In this document: positions 41,654-54,756 of the stretch, in pieces
Layout: each line of letters starts with the position of its first letter
How positions within the stretch are numbered: the first letter of the stretch is position 1
NCBI GenBank assembly: GCA_033398695.1
Contig: CM065816.1
Location: 130,111,358 to 130,175,357, forward strand
From: Orobanche coerulescens
Lineage: Eukaryota; Streptophyta; Magnoliopsida; Lamiales; Orobanchaceae
Length of the DNA stretch: 64,000 bases
Reading direction: 5' to 3'
The notes under the pieces: generated by a model
Database searches by the model: none
What the model saw: the letters and a program-made list of their open reading frames with translations, nothing else
What the model was told of the DNA's origin: nothing
Program-made: the position numbers and the translations under genes

Positions 41654-44242
41654 TGTAACACCCCCAAACCACTCGGGAATATTACAGCGCCGCAGACCCT
41701 CTCCGCGAGGATCTACCAGGCTAAATACAAAACAATGCGTCACTTCACAAGCCGACATGGCTACATAAAGGACCATTAGACCGATTAGGTCTTATATCAC
41801 AACACACACAACAATACATACAAGATCCTTGCCCAGCACACATACCCACGCAGGGGCTAGAATACAATAACACTTCCATAATTCGAGAAAATAACACATC
41901 GGAGGAATAACCAACACGACTCTACCAAATACTCTATCATTGGTCTTCACGTGATTAGTATCTTCGTCTCCCATCATCCTTCGTATCGATCCTGTGGCTC
42001 GCTCCCCAGCTACCTGCAAGTACCTGGACGCAATACAGACATCCACCCCCCGAATACTCGGGGTTAGCAAAACTCCACTGTTTTGCTAGTGCAAGTATAG
42101 AACAGAAGTACAAGCCATACACAACGTGCTTCAAGAATATAATAATCTTGAATATATTTTCCGAGATAATTCACTTAATCAAAACAGTTTGATTTATAAA
42201 AAGGGTAGGAAATAATACCATGTATCTCTTACAAAATATTTTATAATCTCGGGAGTTTGAAAACATTTGGAAATAATGAATTCTCAAGTCTTTCGAAAAC
42301 ACTTGGGGGCACGGCCCAAAATCGTCTTTCCAAAATACGATTCCAATAATAAAACGCGGTTTCACAACCCAATTCACAACACACGGGGTCCAAGACCCAA
42401 ATCATAAGCCACAGGGTCCACGACCCGAATCACATAACACATGTTCCTAAGGATTATTCGCGTCCCGTGCTAACAAGCCACGAACCTCAGATGCTCCCGT
42501 AGAACATACCCGAGTGAATAACCCAATAGGAAACCATACCAAATCACATGTCCTCGTGGCAACAACCACAGAACCATTCCAAATCACAACCATAAGTTAT
42601 CCCGGCATCGGGCTAACAAGCCACAAACCTCGGAGTCCCCGCAAGACATACCCGATGATAACCCCACAAGTTATCTCGGCATCGGGCTAGCAAGCCCCGA
42701 ACCTCGGAGTCCCCGCAAGACATACCCGAATTGGATAACCCTACGGTCACGCCCGACCCATACTAGCAAGTATGGATCCCGGAGATTCAACAATCCTACC
42801 CGGAGGCACATCACTTTCAGCAATCACATCACAATGAGCAGAACATCAAGCCAAGCAACACTTAAACATCACAACCTCCTTTCAAAGGAGTAACAACTAA
42901 TATCCCACGTAATACATTCTTAACGAACAAGTACACATAACATTACGTAATCCCCGGCAAAGGATTACGGTCTAATAAACTCATTCAAAGTGATCATATC
43001 ATCTTTTCAACATACAAATCCAACACACATATTCCGAGAACACTTATATTCACGAAGTACATAAATTATCGTTGAAAGACAACATTTATCGAGAATATAC
43101 CGACCCCTTTTTACGTTCATTAAACATTGGGTTTCACACGAATTCCTTTACCATTAATTACGCCTACGAAACATGAAACGTATGGACAAGATACTTGCCT
43201 CGATATCACGAGCGACGAAACGACGAACGGGCATGATCGGGAAACCTTCGAACCTCCAAAAACGATCAAGACTTCGACAGCCCACGAATACTACGAAAAT
43301 AGCATCACCACAATTCAATAACACTAATCGAAATCCGAAACGATCCTAAAAACGACAAGGATCTAAGTATTCTCAAAGAAATCAAGAATCGTTGATCCGG
43401 GCGATAAAATCGATGAACGGTTAACAAAATATGAAGATTACGGTCAAGACAAACAAGAACAAATAACCGATCGGATGAGATCGGTCAAGAATCACAAATC
43501 CAAGCAAAAACCCCAAATTTAAGAAAATAGGGTTCTAACAAGAGATTACCTCGATTTGGACCAAGAAGACGATTAGATGTTGTTAAACATCTACAAATCC
43601 GCTCAAAGATGAAGCTAGAAGAAAAAGATCGGTCCTACTCGCCTCTGGATCTCACTCCCGTCGGAAGGGATGAAGAAAAGTGGGAAATGACGACTTAACG
43701 TCATTGGCCCAAGATTTATACTTTGATGCTTATTAGTGTGCGCTAATCACCCTTCATTAGCGTGCGCTAACGGTCAACGCTCCAGAGAAACCGCGTATAA
43801 CATAGTTAGCGTGTGCTAGCCAACAGCCGTAGCGCGCGCTAACGGTCACAAAACCACCCAAGAGCCTCGGACGTAATCCGCACCTACCGAGTAGCGTGCG
43901 CTAGAAAGAAGAGGAGCGTGCGCTAAGGCCGATAGCGTGCGCTAGCTATCGGCCTTAGCGTGCGCTAACAAAGTTTCAGCCCGATCCAAAGAGCTACCGG
44001 ATCGCTCAACCGCCAGTTAGCGTGCGCTAACCACCACGCAGTAGCGTGCTCTATGCTTCAAGCATTAGCGTGCGCTACACCACAAATCTCAAAAACTCAC
44101 AAAGTGGTCCGAAATGCCTCCAAAAACATGTCCCAACAAGTCACAACCAAACATGGCACGAAATTCCTACGATGAGGACCATGACAAACCGATAAAACCC
44201 AGAAAACCCAACGAATCCGGAATAAAGATCTCGGGTATTACA
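41654..44242 (-). repeat. Gypsy II LTR a (3' LTR)
   Basis: 2589 bp, starting TGTAACACCCCC and ending GGGTATTACA in the plus direction. It carries a palindrome array at 43732-44077 and a minus-strand TATA-type box at 43715-43720, just beyond the array. Confidence 0.92.
43732..44077. promoter_or_regulatory. U3 palindrome array, gypsy II LTR a
   Basis: About eleven sites of the same TAGCGTGCGCTA type as in gypsy I, 11 bases upstream of the TATA-type box in element sense. Sister arrays are at 49593-49960 and 53571-53942. Confidence 0.7.
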
Positions 44243-44256
44243 TTCTACCCCTCTTA
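44243..44256 (-). other. Gypsy II polypurine tract
   Basis: The minus strand reads TTAAGAGGGGTAGAA beside LTR a, almost the same as in gypsy I. Confidence 0.75.
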
Positions 44257-45099
44257 AAAGAAGTTTCGTCCTCGAAACTTGAAACATAAAACGAACGACG
44301 CAAAACAAACTCAGATAACACACGATATCCGTTGCCGAAATAACAAAACACGACGAACGAAAATCAATACGGTTGAACAATTCAACAGTACATCAGTCAA
44401 AACACGAGCTATTCGCTGAACCAATACGAAATTCCACAGCCCAAGGGTTGAAAGATCGAGCACAAAACTAATTTCCTGAACTCAAGGAAATTACGAAGGA
44501 GTCCTAATGCTCAACAATTACGAAACGAGATCAACAAAAACTGAACCATCAAACGATTGAGTTACAACGATCGAGACAACAACAGTCGATCAATCATGTT
44601 CGAATCACGACGAACAATAATACTCAAACAATAACCCCAAAGTTCACATCTCGACTAGAGATAATATACGATCCGGTGAAGACAACAAGATGTGTATTCA
44701 CATAAGATCCACAGGAAAGGGAATAGCAATTGGAAAGTCATAGCGACAAACGGTTTATTCTGAAACAATACTACAACTCGTTTGATCAACCAAAAGCACA
44801 AGACAGACAAGTTCGTAAAATATCAACGAACATAAACGATTCGACAGAGTCGAAAGTACAGAGTTCAAAATCCGATTCACTTCAAATAAAAGAAGTTAAT
44901 CTCCTAATATCAAAACAACAAAACGAGGGAAATAACATAACAAACAACAGATAGCATAATACACTCAGGGCTTCTGAGTCGATCCAGATATCGGTGCTCA
45001 ATTCCGCGCCCCGGAAGGCTCGGTAACCATCTCGCAAATCGAACTCGGTGTCCTCGAGTCCACACTGTAACACGTTATCAAGTGAGAAGGACAATGTGC
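44257..45099 (-). other. Gypsy II interior without recognised gene
   Basis: The region where pol would be expected is replaced by sequence with only short frames. No RT, integrase or protease motif is seen on either strand. Confidence 0.55.
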
Positions 45100-45960
45100 A
45101 CGAACATGTCACGCCACTTTACAGTTAAAACATCTCCGGCTTTACCAGAGTCGTAATGTAAGACTTGGAACTCTCGGGCCCACGCACGAGCGATGGAGCT
45201 TCACAATGAAATGCTACGACATTGAAAACTAGAAATACCAACTCCCGCACCGTCCACACGGCCATCGGACTTCCTCTCGCTTCTTCGACTGGCACACGCT
45301 CCGACGATAACGAAGCTAGTTCACGCTAATGCTCGATCTTGATAGTCCCTCAACGAGGTGCAATGAATCCCGACATATACACGCGAATATCCGCTTCATC
45401 CGTCTCACAAAGTGAAGGATTCTCTCTTCCTGCTTCTCACCGGCCTCGCACATAATCGAGTTGTTTGCTATAATCGATGATAGCTTGCGACACCGATATA
45501 TCTTGCGGTTCGCCAAGTAGAATTCGCGAATCTTCTCGCTCTCTAATCGGTTTGGATAGAACTCGGCTTCCATAAATGCTTGGAACTCCGCCCACGTGAC
45601 ATCACGATCACGAGGTTTAACAGCCTTCCCACCAATTAGCGGATCCTTGTCGAGAAGGTACTGAGCGATAGGTACCTTCCGCTCTTCGTGACATCCGACA
45701 CCTCAAAATCTTTCCCAACCGGAAAATCCAACCATCCACCCTAACGCATCCGCAACACCGCGAATCGAGGGGATTCATACGAACTACCTCGCGAAGCCAT
45801 TGATTTACACCAACGTTCGACTCGCGTCAATGCTACGTTGAACCACTGGTCAACCGAGTCATCTCGCCGCTACTTGTTGCAATATAGTAGCAACACCCAA
45901 ACTAAAATCATTCCCAGCGGCATTCTCTCGATTCCGTCGATCCCCGTGGCCATCGGCGCC
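45100..45960 (-). pseudogene. Gypsy II gag remnant
   Basis: The minus strand near 45540-45610 reads TWAEFQAFMEAEFYP, then a KIREFY block, and after a frameshift ISVSQAIIDYSK. This is the retrotransposon gag domain of the same broad type as gypsy I gag. Further stops and shifts break it. Confidence 0.7.
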
Positions 45961-47552
45961 ACTGCCATTTAATTACCACGACCTCTGCCTTCTTCCAAGA
46001 TACTAACAAACAACAACCTAGGGTAACGAAAGATCATAACTCATAGCAAGATATTCACATCTCTGTCTCTATTCCAACATCATTAAATCATATACATATT
46101 ACCATTTAATTCCAGCTAGAGCACAATATACAAACTATTTTACCAAAAATCTTCATTTATAATGCCGTTGTTATGCGATTTATAAATGCAATGAAATTGA
46201 AATCATCCATTATATCAAAATCATTTCCTGTACGGTTTCCGCGCCGGAACTCACCAAGTTGAAAACCATTTTCAAAAACGTTCCAAAATGCCAGAAAGGC
46301 CGATGACGGTAATACTTTCCAAATACTCCCCAAAAGTCATTTTCCAAATACCAAATACCGTCACCAAATACCATTTGAAATTACAAGGCGTAGACGCGAA
46401 AACTCAATAGTTTCAAAATATATGTTAAATCGCCCGACAAAAGAGTTGGGAAAAAGGGTCAACGAAATAATTCAAATTTACAAACACGAAAGGTCATTTT
46501 GAAACACACACTATTTGGTAAAAGTACCCAAAAAGTCACTTTGAACTTTACACACGCAGCGGACAAGAACACAGTTCAAATTACACATAACCACACCCAA
46601 CAATTGTTATTCATGAACAACACGCATTGAGTACCATCTCAAACGGTCAGCCTAACAATCGCAAAAGTTAGACTTACGGCCAGAATGTAGTTTCCGAGCT
46701 TCGCTCGCACTCTGTTAGGGTATGATTCAACAGAGACTTAGCGTGCGCTAGCCATGCCACGTTAGCGCGCGCTAGCTATACTAATTCAGCAACACATTCA
46801 TGAACATATACCAAATAATGCCAAAAGCCGAAGGTTACATATAAACAACAACATACGAATCCAAACGCCAACAATTTACATTCTCGCTACATATCGTTTA
46901 ATCGAAAAAGTTGAAGGCGAAAGTCACGTCTCAAGTAAACTATTGGTAGACCTCGTTTAAGCATTTAAAATCAAATTTTGAAAATTTTCAATGCAAGATG
47001 AAAATATAATATGTGTAGTTTGAATTCTCAAAATCTTTGGTCTCGAGGTCACCATACGAAAATCAAATCATTTTTCCTTCTCGAAGGATATTTTTAAATA
47101 GAATTTACGTGACTTCCCCAAAACATTTGAAATTGAAATACCACATTGATAAACTTTTATTGAGTAACCAATCCAAAACATCACTCCTGTAAAAACGATT
47201 TCACACAAAGATGTATACATATATACATGCATACCGGTACTACTCTTTATTCCAACACAATACGAGAATCAAACAAGTATGGAGTAAGTATTCACGAGGC
47301 ACAATTAAACTCCACATAATAACACAGAATCACATAAACTCGTATAACACGAGATACAATAAAATAGGGAGACTTACATCCACAGATCGCACGAAGATGA
47401 TGGTTGCACCTCGATACTAATCACGACCGACAACTCAGACGACGCGTCGTGACACCACTCAGTCAGACCAAATCTGACAAGACAAGACCCGACAACACTC
47501 AACTCAACCCGACAGCCTAGGTTTCACCAACCTAAGCTCTGATACCATATTC
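45961..47552 (-). other. Gypsy II 5' interior
   Basis: Non-coding leader between LTR b and gag. Two isolated TAGCGTGCGCTA-type sites lie at 46739-46775, outside the LTR. The part from 46803 on is repeated at 50754-51503. The primer-binding site TGGTATCAGAGC (minus) is at 47536-47547. Confidence 0.6.
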
Positions 47553-50120
47553 TGTAACACCCCCAAACCACTCGGGAATATTAGAGCGCCGCAGACCCTC
47601 TCCGCGAGGATCTACCAGGCTAAATACAAAACAATGCGTCACTTCACAAGCCGACATGGCTACATAAAGGACCATTAGACCGATTAGGTCTTATATCACA
47701 ACACACACAACAATACATACAAGATCCTTGCCCAGCACACATACCCACGCAGGGGCTAGAATACAATAACACTTCCATAATTCGAGAAAATAACACATCG
47801 GAGGAATAACCAACACGACTCTACCAAATACTCTATCATTGGTCTTCACGTGATTAGTATCTGCCTCCCATCATCCTTCGTATCGATCCCGTGGCTCGCT
47901 CCCACCTACTGCAAGTACTGGACGCACACAGACATCCACCCCCGAATACTGGGGTTAGCAAACTCCACTGTTTTGCTAGTGCAAGTATAGAATGTAAGTA
48001 CAAGCCATACACAACGTGCTTCAAGAATATAATAATCTTGAATATATTTTCCGAGATAATTCACTTAATCAAAACAGTTTGATTTATAAAAAGGGTAGGA
48101 AATAATACCATGTATCTCTTACAAAATATTTTATAATCTCGGAGTTTGAAAACATTTGGAAATAATGAATTCTCAAGTCTTTCGAAACACTGGGGGCACG
48201 CCCAAAATCGTCTTTCCAAAATACGATTCCAATAATAAAACGGTTTCACAACCCAATTCACAACACACGGTCCAAGACCCAAATCATAAGCCACAGGTCC
48301 ACGACCGAATCACATAACACATGTTCCTAAGGATTATTCGCCCGTGCTAACAAGCCACGAACCTCGGATGCTCCCGTAGAACATACCCGAGTGAATAACC
48401 CAATAGGAAACCATACCAAATCACATGTCCTCGTGGCAACAACCACGTAACCATTCCAAATCACAACCATAAGTTATCCCAGACGGCTAACAAGCCACAA
48501 ACCTCGGAGTCCCCGCAAGACATACCCGATGATAACCCCACAAGTTATCTCGGCATCGGGCTAGCAAGCCCCGAACCTCGAGTCCCCGCAAGACATACCC
48601 GAATGGATAACCCTACGGTCACGCCCGACCCATACTAGCAAGTATGGATCCTGAGATTCAACAATCCTACCCGGAGGCACATCACTTTCAGAATCACATC
48701 ACAATGAGCGTAACATCAAGCCAAGCAACACTTAAACATCACAACCTCCTTTCAAAGGAGTAACAACTAATATCCCACGTAATACATTCTTAACGAACAA
48801 GTACACATAACATTACGTAATCCCCGGCAAAGGATTACGGTCTAATAAACTCATTCAAAGTGATCATATCATCTTTTCAACATACAAATCCAACACACAT
48901 ATTCCGAGAACACTTATATTCACGAAGTACATAAATTATCGTTGAAAGACAACATTTATCGAGAATATACCGACCCCTTTTTACGTTCATTAAACATTGG
49001 GTTTCACACGAATTCCTTTACCATTAATTACGCCTACGAAACATGAAACGTATGGACAAGATACTTGCCTCGATATCACGAGCGGCGAAACGATTTAACG
49101 GCACGATCGGAAACCTTCGAACCTCCAAAACGATCAAGACTTGACACCCACGAATACTACGAAAATAGCATCACCACAATTCAATAACACTAATCAAAAT
49201 CCAAAACGATCCTAAAAACGACAAGGATCTAAGTATTCTCAAAGAAATCAAGAATCGTTGATCCGGGCGATAAAATCGATGAACGGTTAACAAAATCTGA
49301 AGATTACGGTCAAGACAAACAAGAACAAATAACCGATCGGATGAGATCGGTCAAGAATCACAAATCCAAGCAAAAACCCCAAAATTAAGAAAAAAGGTTC
49401 TAACAAGAGATTACCTCGATTTGGACTAAGAAGACGATTAGATGTTGTTAAACATCTACAAATCCGCTCAAAGATGAAGCTAGAAGAAAAGATCGGTCTA
49501 CTCACCTCTGGATCTCACTCCCGTCTAAGGGATGAAGAAAAGTGGGAAATGACGACTTAATCGTCATTGTCCAAGATTTATATCGATGGGCTTATTAGCG
49601 TGCGCTAATCACCCTTCATTAGCGTCGCTAACCCGGTCAACGCTCCAGAAACCGTGTATAACATAGTTAGCGTGCGCTAGCCAACACCAGAAGCGCGCTA
49701 ACGGGTCACAAAAATCGACCCAAGAGCCTCGACGTAATCGCACCTACCGAGTAGCGTGCGCTAGAAAGAAGAGGGAGCGTGCGCTAGCGCCGATAGCGTG
49801 CGCTAGCTATCGGCCTTAGCGTGCGCTAACAAAGTTTCAGCCCGATCCGGTAGCTACCGGATCGCTCAATCGCCAGCTAGCGTGCGCTACTCATTCAAGA
49901 GCGTGCGCTAACCACCACGCAAAGAGCGTGCGCTATGCTTCAAGCATTAGCGTGCGCTACACCACAAAATCTCAAAACTCACAAAGTGGTCCGAAATGCC
50001 TCCAAAAACATGTCCCAACAAGTCACAACCAAACATGGCACGAAATTCCTACGATGAGGACCATGACAAACCGATAAAACCTTAAAACCCAACGAATCCT
50101 AATAAAGATCTCGTATTACA
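47553..50120 (-). repeat. Gypsy II LTR b (inside duplication unit 1)
   Basis: 2568 bp, matching LTRs a and c but with many one- to four-base losses and clustered substitutions. Palindrome array at 49593-49960. The base pattern after its end (CACAGGTGCC) is altered relative to the CAGTGTGCC flank of LTR c. Confidence 0.9.
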
Positions 50121-50753
50121 CACAGGTGCCATAGCCACCGGAAGAACAATAAATGCATCACTATTATTCACCACATACATCAAACTATCATGCACAGATC
50201 GTGTTTGAAGCATCAACCCAGTTGAACCCCTATACTACGGGTTCTAACTGTGGGATAGTGTAAGGATCTTGTTACTCTTATTCTCCCATTTTGTGCAGCC
50301 TCTAAAAGATAACCCAAAAATCTATAATTACTCCCACCATACAATATATCGATTTTGTGTTTTCCTAATTCTTTTACGAATTGATACGCCATATCTACAT
50401 GCTGGATATGACCTATCAATTTGGATCCACCTAAAATACATATAGTTTTAATTGGATGAGATTTATATGAGGATTCTGAGAACTCCATCTTTCTACACTA
50501 GACTTTCAAAATTCTTTTATGAGAGATACATTTTTTGATTTTTGGATCCCAAATTTAAAGAACAAACTTCTTTCTAAACGACAAATGACTTCACTATTTT
50601 CATTGAAAATGGAGCGGCAGATAAGTCATTACTTTTGACAAAATTGCAAAAGAAAACGAAAGATATGATATTATATTTTTTAATGAAAATGACGTTACCG
50701 ATCGGCAGCTGAGAAATTTAAATATTGTAAAACAATATTCATCAACTTGCATT
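50121..50753 (-). pseudogene. Duplicated LOG-like N-terminal fragment plus flank
   Basis: A copy of 54109-54742 created by the tandem duplication. The frame from 50488 down to about 50213 encodes the LOG-family N-terminus (ICILGGS and IDILYGGSNYRFLG). A base loss after IRVTRSLHYPTVRT then puts it out of frame. It has no C-terminal half next to it. Confidence 0.85.
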
Positions 50754-51503
50754 AACATATACCAAATAATGCCAAAAGCCGAAGGTTACATATAAACAAC
50801 AACATACGAATCCAAACGCCAACAATTTACATTCTCGCTACATATCGTTTAATCGAAAAAGTTGAAGGCGAAAGTCACGTCTCAAGTAAACTATTGGTAG
50901 ACCTCGTTTAAGCATTTAAAATCAAATTTTGAAAATTTTCTATGCAAGATGAAAATATAATATGTGTAGTTTGAATTCTCAAAATCTTTGGTCTCGAGGT
51001 CACCATACGAAAATCAAATCATTTTTCCTTCTCGAAGGATATTTTTAAATAGAATTTACGTGACTTCCCCAAAACATTTGAAATTGAAATACCACATTGA
51101 TAAACTTTTATTGAGTAACCAATCCAAAACATCACTCCTGTAAAAACGATTTCACACAAAGATGTATACATATATACATGCATACCGGTACTACTCTTTA
51201 TTCCAACACAATACGAGAATCAAACAAGTATGGAGTAAGTATTCACGAGGCACAATTAAACTCCACATAATAACACAGAATCACATAAACTCGTATAACA
51301 CGAGATACAATAAAATAGGGAGACTTACATCCACAGATCGCACGAAGATGATGGTTGCACCTCGATACTAATCACGACCGACAACTCAGACGACGCGTCG
51401 TGACACCACTCAGTCAGACCAAATCTGACAAGACAAGACCCGACAACACTCAACTCAACCCGACAGCCTAGGTTTCACCAACCTAAGCTCTGATACCATA
51501 TTC
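50754..51503 (-). other. Duplicated gypsy II leader
   Basis: Copy of 46803-47552, virtually identical, with the initiator tRNA-Met primer site at 51487-51498. Confidence 0.85.
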
Positions 51504-54108
51504 TGTAACACCCCCAAACCACTCGGGAATATTAGAGCGCCGCAGACCCTCTCCGCGAGGATCTACCAGGCTAAATACAAAACAATGCGTCACTTCACAA
51601 GCCGACATGGCTACATAAAGGACCATTAGACCGATTAGGTCTTATATCACAACACACACAACAATACATACAAGATCCTTGCCCAGCACACATACCCACG
51701 CAGGGGCTAGAATACAATAACACTTCCATAATTCGAGAAAATAACACATCGGAGGAATAACCAACACGACTCTACCAAATACTCTATCATTGGTCTTCAC
51801 GTGATTAGTATCTTCGTCTCCCATCATCCTTCGTATCGATCCTGTGGCTCGCTCCCCAGCTACCTGCAAGTACCTGGACGCAATACAGACATCCACCCCC
51901 CGAATACTCGGGGGTTAGCAAAACTCCACTGTTTTGCTAGTGCAAGTATAGAACAGAAGTACAAGCCATACACAACGTGCTTCAAGAATATAATAATCTT
52001 GAATATATTTTCCGAGATAATTCACTTAATCAAAACAGTTTGATTTATAAAAAGGGTAGGAAATAATACCATGTATCTCTTACAAAATATTTTATAATCT
52101 CGGGAGTTTGAAAACATTTGGAAATAATGAATTCTCAAGTCTTTCGAAAACACTTGGGGGCACGGCCCAAAATCGTCTTTCCAAAATACGATTCCAATAA
52201 TAAAACGCGGTTTCACAACCCAATTCACAACACACGGGGTCCAAGACCCAAATCATAAGCCACAGGGTCCACGACCCGAATCACATAACACATGTTCCTA
52301 AGGATTATTCGCGTCCCGTGCTAACAAGCCACGAACCTCAGATGCTCCCGTAGAACATACCCGAGTGAATAACCCAATAGGAAACCATACCAAATCACAT
52401 GTCCTCGTGGCAACAACCACAGAACCATTCCAAATCACAACCATAAGTTATCCCAGACGGCCAATAAGCCACAAACCTGAGTCCCCGCAAGACATACCCG
52501 ATGATAACCCCACAAGTTATCTCGCATCGGGCTAGCAAGCCCCGAACCTCGAGTCCCCGCAAGACATACCCGACCGATAACCCTACGGTCACGCCCGACC
52601 CATACTAGCAAGTATGGATCCCTGAGATTCAACAATCCTACCCGAGGCACATCACTTTCAAAGAATCACATCACAATGAGCGTAACATCAAGCCAAGCAA
52701 CACTTAAACATCACAACCTCCTTTCAAAGGAGTAACAACTAATATCCCACGTAATACATTCTTAACGAACAAGTACACATAACATTACGTAATCCCCGGC
52801 AAAGGATTACGGTCTAATAAACTCATTCAAAGTGATCATATCATCTTTTCAACATACAAATCCAACACACATATTCCGAGAACACTTATATTCACGAAGT
52901 ACATAAATTATCGTTGAAAGACAACATTTATCGAGAATATACCGACCCCTTTTTACGTTCATTAAACATTGGGTTTCACACGAATTCCTTTACCATTAAT
53001 TACGCCTACGAAACATGAAACGTATGGACAAGATACTTGCCTCGATATCACGAGCGACGAAACGATTTAACGGCACGATCGGGAAACCTTCGAACCTCCA
53101 AAAACGATCAAGACTTCGACAGCCCACGAATACTACGAAAATAGCATCACCACAATTCAATAACACTAATCAAAATCCAAAACGATCCTAAAAACGACAA
53201 GGATCTAAGTATTCTCAAAGAAATCAAGAATCGTTGATCCGGGCGATAAAATCGATGAACGGTTAACAAAATCTGAAGATTACGGTCAAGACAAACAAGA
53301 ACAAATAACCGATCGGATGAGATCGGTCAAGAATCACAAATCCAAGCAAAAACCCCAAATTTAAGAAAATAGGGTTCTAACAAGAGATTACCTCGATTTG
53401 GACCAAGAAGACGATTAGATGTTGTTAAACATCTACAAATCCGCTCAAAGATGAAGCTAGAAGAAAAAGATCGGTCCTACTCACCTCTGGATCTCACTCC
53501 CATCGGAAGGGATGAAGAAAAGTGGGAAATGACGACTTAATGCCGCCGCCCAAGATTTATATCGATGCTTATTAGCGTGCGCTAATCACCCTTCATTAGC
53601 GTGCGCTAACGGGGTCAACGCTCCAGAGAAACCGCGTATAACATAGTTAGCGTGCGCTAGCCAACAGCCGTAGCGCGCGCTAACGGGTCACAAAAATCAG
53701 TCCAGTAGCCCCTGGACAGAACTGCACCTACCGAGTAGCGTGCGCTAGAAAGAAGAGGGAGCGTGCGCTAAGCAGTCGATAGCGTGCGCTAGCTATCGGC
53801 CTTAGCGTGCGCTAACAAAGTTTCCGATCCCGGTAGCTACCGGATCGCCTCAATCGCCAGTTAGCGTGCGCTACTCATTCAGTAGCGTGCGCTAACCACC
53901 ACGCAGTAGCGTGCGCTATGCTTCAAGCATTAGCGTGCGCTACACCACAAAATCTCAAAAACTCACAAAGTGGTCCGAAATGCCTCCAAAAACATGTCCC
54001 AACAAGTCACAACCAAACATGGCACGAAATTGCTACGATGAGGACCATGACAAACCGATAAAACCCAGAAAACCCAACGAATCCGGAATAAAGATCTCGG
54101 GTATTACA
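51504..54108 (-). repeat. Gypsy II LTR c (original 5' LTR)
   Basis: 2605 bp. It is followed by the target duplication CAGTG at 54109-54113. Palindrome array at 53571-53942. Mostly identical to LTR a outside a few clusters of differences. Confidence 0.92.
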
Positions 54109-54477
54109 CAGTGTGCCATAGCCACCTGGAAGAACAATAAATGCATCACTATTATTCACCACATACATCAAACTATCATGCACAGACTGTGTTTGAAGCA
54201 TCAACCCAGTTGAACCCCCTATACTACTGGTTCTAACTGTGGGATAGTGTAAGGATCTTGTTACTCTTATTCTCCCATTTTGTGCAGCCTCTAAAAGATA
54301 ACCCAAAAATCTATAATTACTCCCACCATACAATATATCGATTTTGTGTTTTCCTAATTCTTTTACGAATTGATACGCCATATCTACATGCTGGATATGA
54401 CCTATCAATTTGGATCCACCTAAAATACATATAGTTTTAATTGGATGAGATTTATATGAGGATTCTGAGAACTCCAT
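54109..54477 (-). pseudogene. LOG-like protein, N-terminal half (LARD-B copy)
   Basis: The start at 54477 (MEFSESSY) leads to ICILGGS, IDILYGGSNYRFLG and NNSDAFIVLPGGYGT, a LOG-family N-terminal half without internal stops. The C-terminal half is at 41349-41653. Family members act in the cytosol, converting cytokinin nucleotides to active free bases. The PGGYGT-x-x-E site is kept, but the usual M-H-x-R-K motif before it is replaced by VHDSLMY, so the catalytic Arg is missing. Activity is therefore doubtful even before the insertion. Confidence 0.88.
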
Positions 54478-54756
54478 CTTTCTACACTAGACTTTCAAAA
54501 TTCTTTTATGAGAGATACATTTTTTGATTTTTGGATCCCAAATTTAAAGAACAAACTTCTTTCTAAACGACAAATGACTTCACTATTTTCATTGAAAATG
54601 GAGCGGCAGATAAGTCATTACTTTTGACAAAATTGCAAAAGAAAACGAAAGATATGATATTATATTTTTTAATGAAAATGACGTTACCGATCGGCAGCTG
54701 AGAAATTTAAATATTGTAAAACAATATTCATCAACTTGCATTATTTTTCTATTACC
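54478..54756. other. Spacer between the two cassette genes, LARD-B
   Basis: About 280 bp of AT-rich sequence, counterpart of 34420-34638. Also copied at 50489-50753. No gene. Confidence 0.6.

Larger units (their letters stand above)
41654..54108 (-). mobile_element. Gypsy II: LTR element with three LTRs after tandem duplication
   Basis: LTRs at 41654-44242, 47553-50120 and 51504-54108. The outer flanks carry CAGTG (41649-41653 and 54109-54113). Polypurine tract by the left LTR and perfect initiator tRNA-Met sites by the other two show minus-strand orientation. The interior (44243-47552) holds only a gag remnant, so it is non-autonomous. Segment 46803-50753 is repeated as 50754-54742. It includes the end of the interior, an LTR and part of the LARD-B flank, so the duplication happened after insertion. 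The element interrupts the LARD-B LOG-like gene. Confidence 0.88.
46803..54742. repeat. Tandem duplication of about 3.95 kb
   Basis: Unit 1 is 46803-50753 and unit 2 is 50754-54742. The junction at 50753/50754 joins LARD-B flank sequence (ACTTGCATT) to gypsy II leader (AACATATACC), with at most one base of overlap. Unit 1 carries LTR b and a LOG-like fragment; unit 2 carries LTR c and the original LOG-like N-terminal half. Confidence 0.88.

Noticed and set aside
44730..44954. Short plus-strand frames in the gypsy II interior
   Set aside because: No family features and opposite to the element's reading direction.
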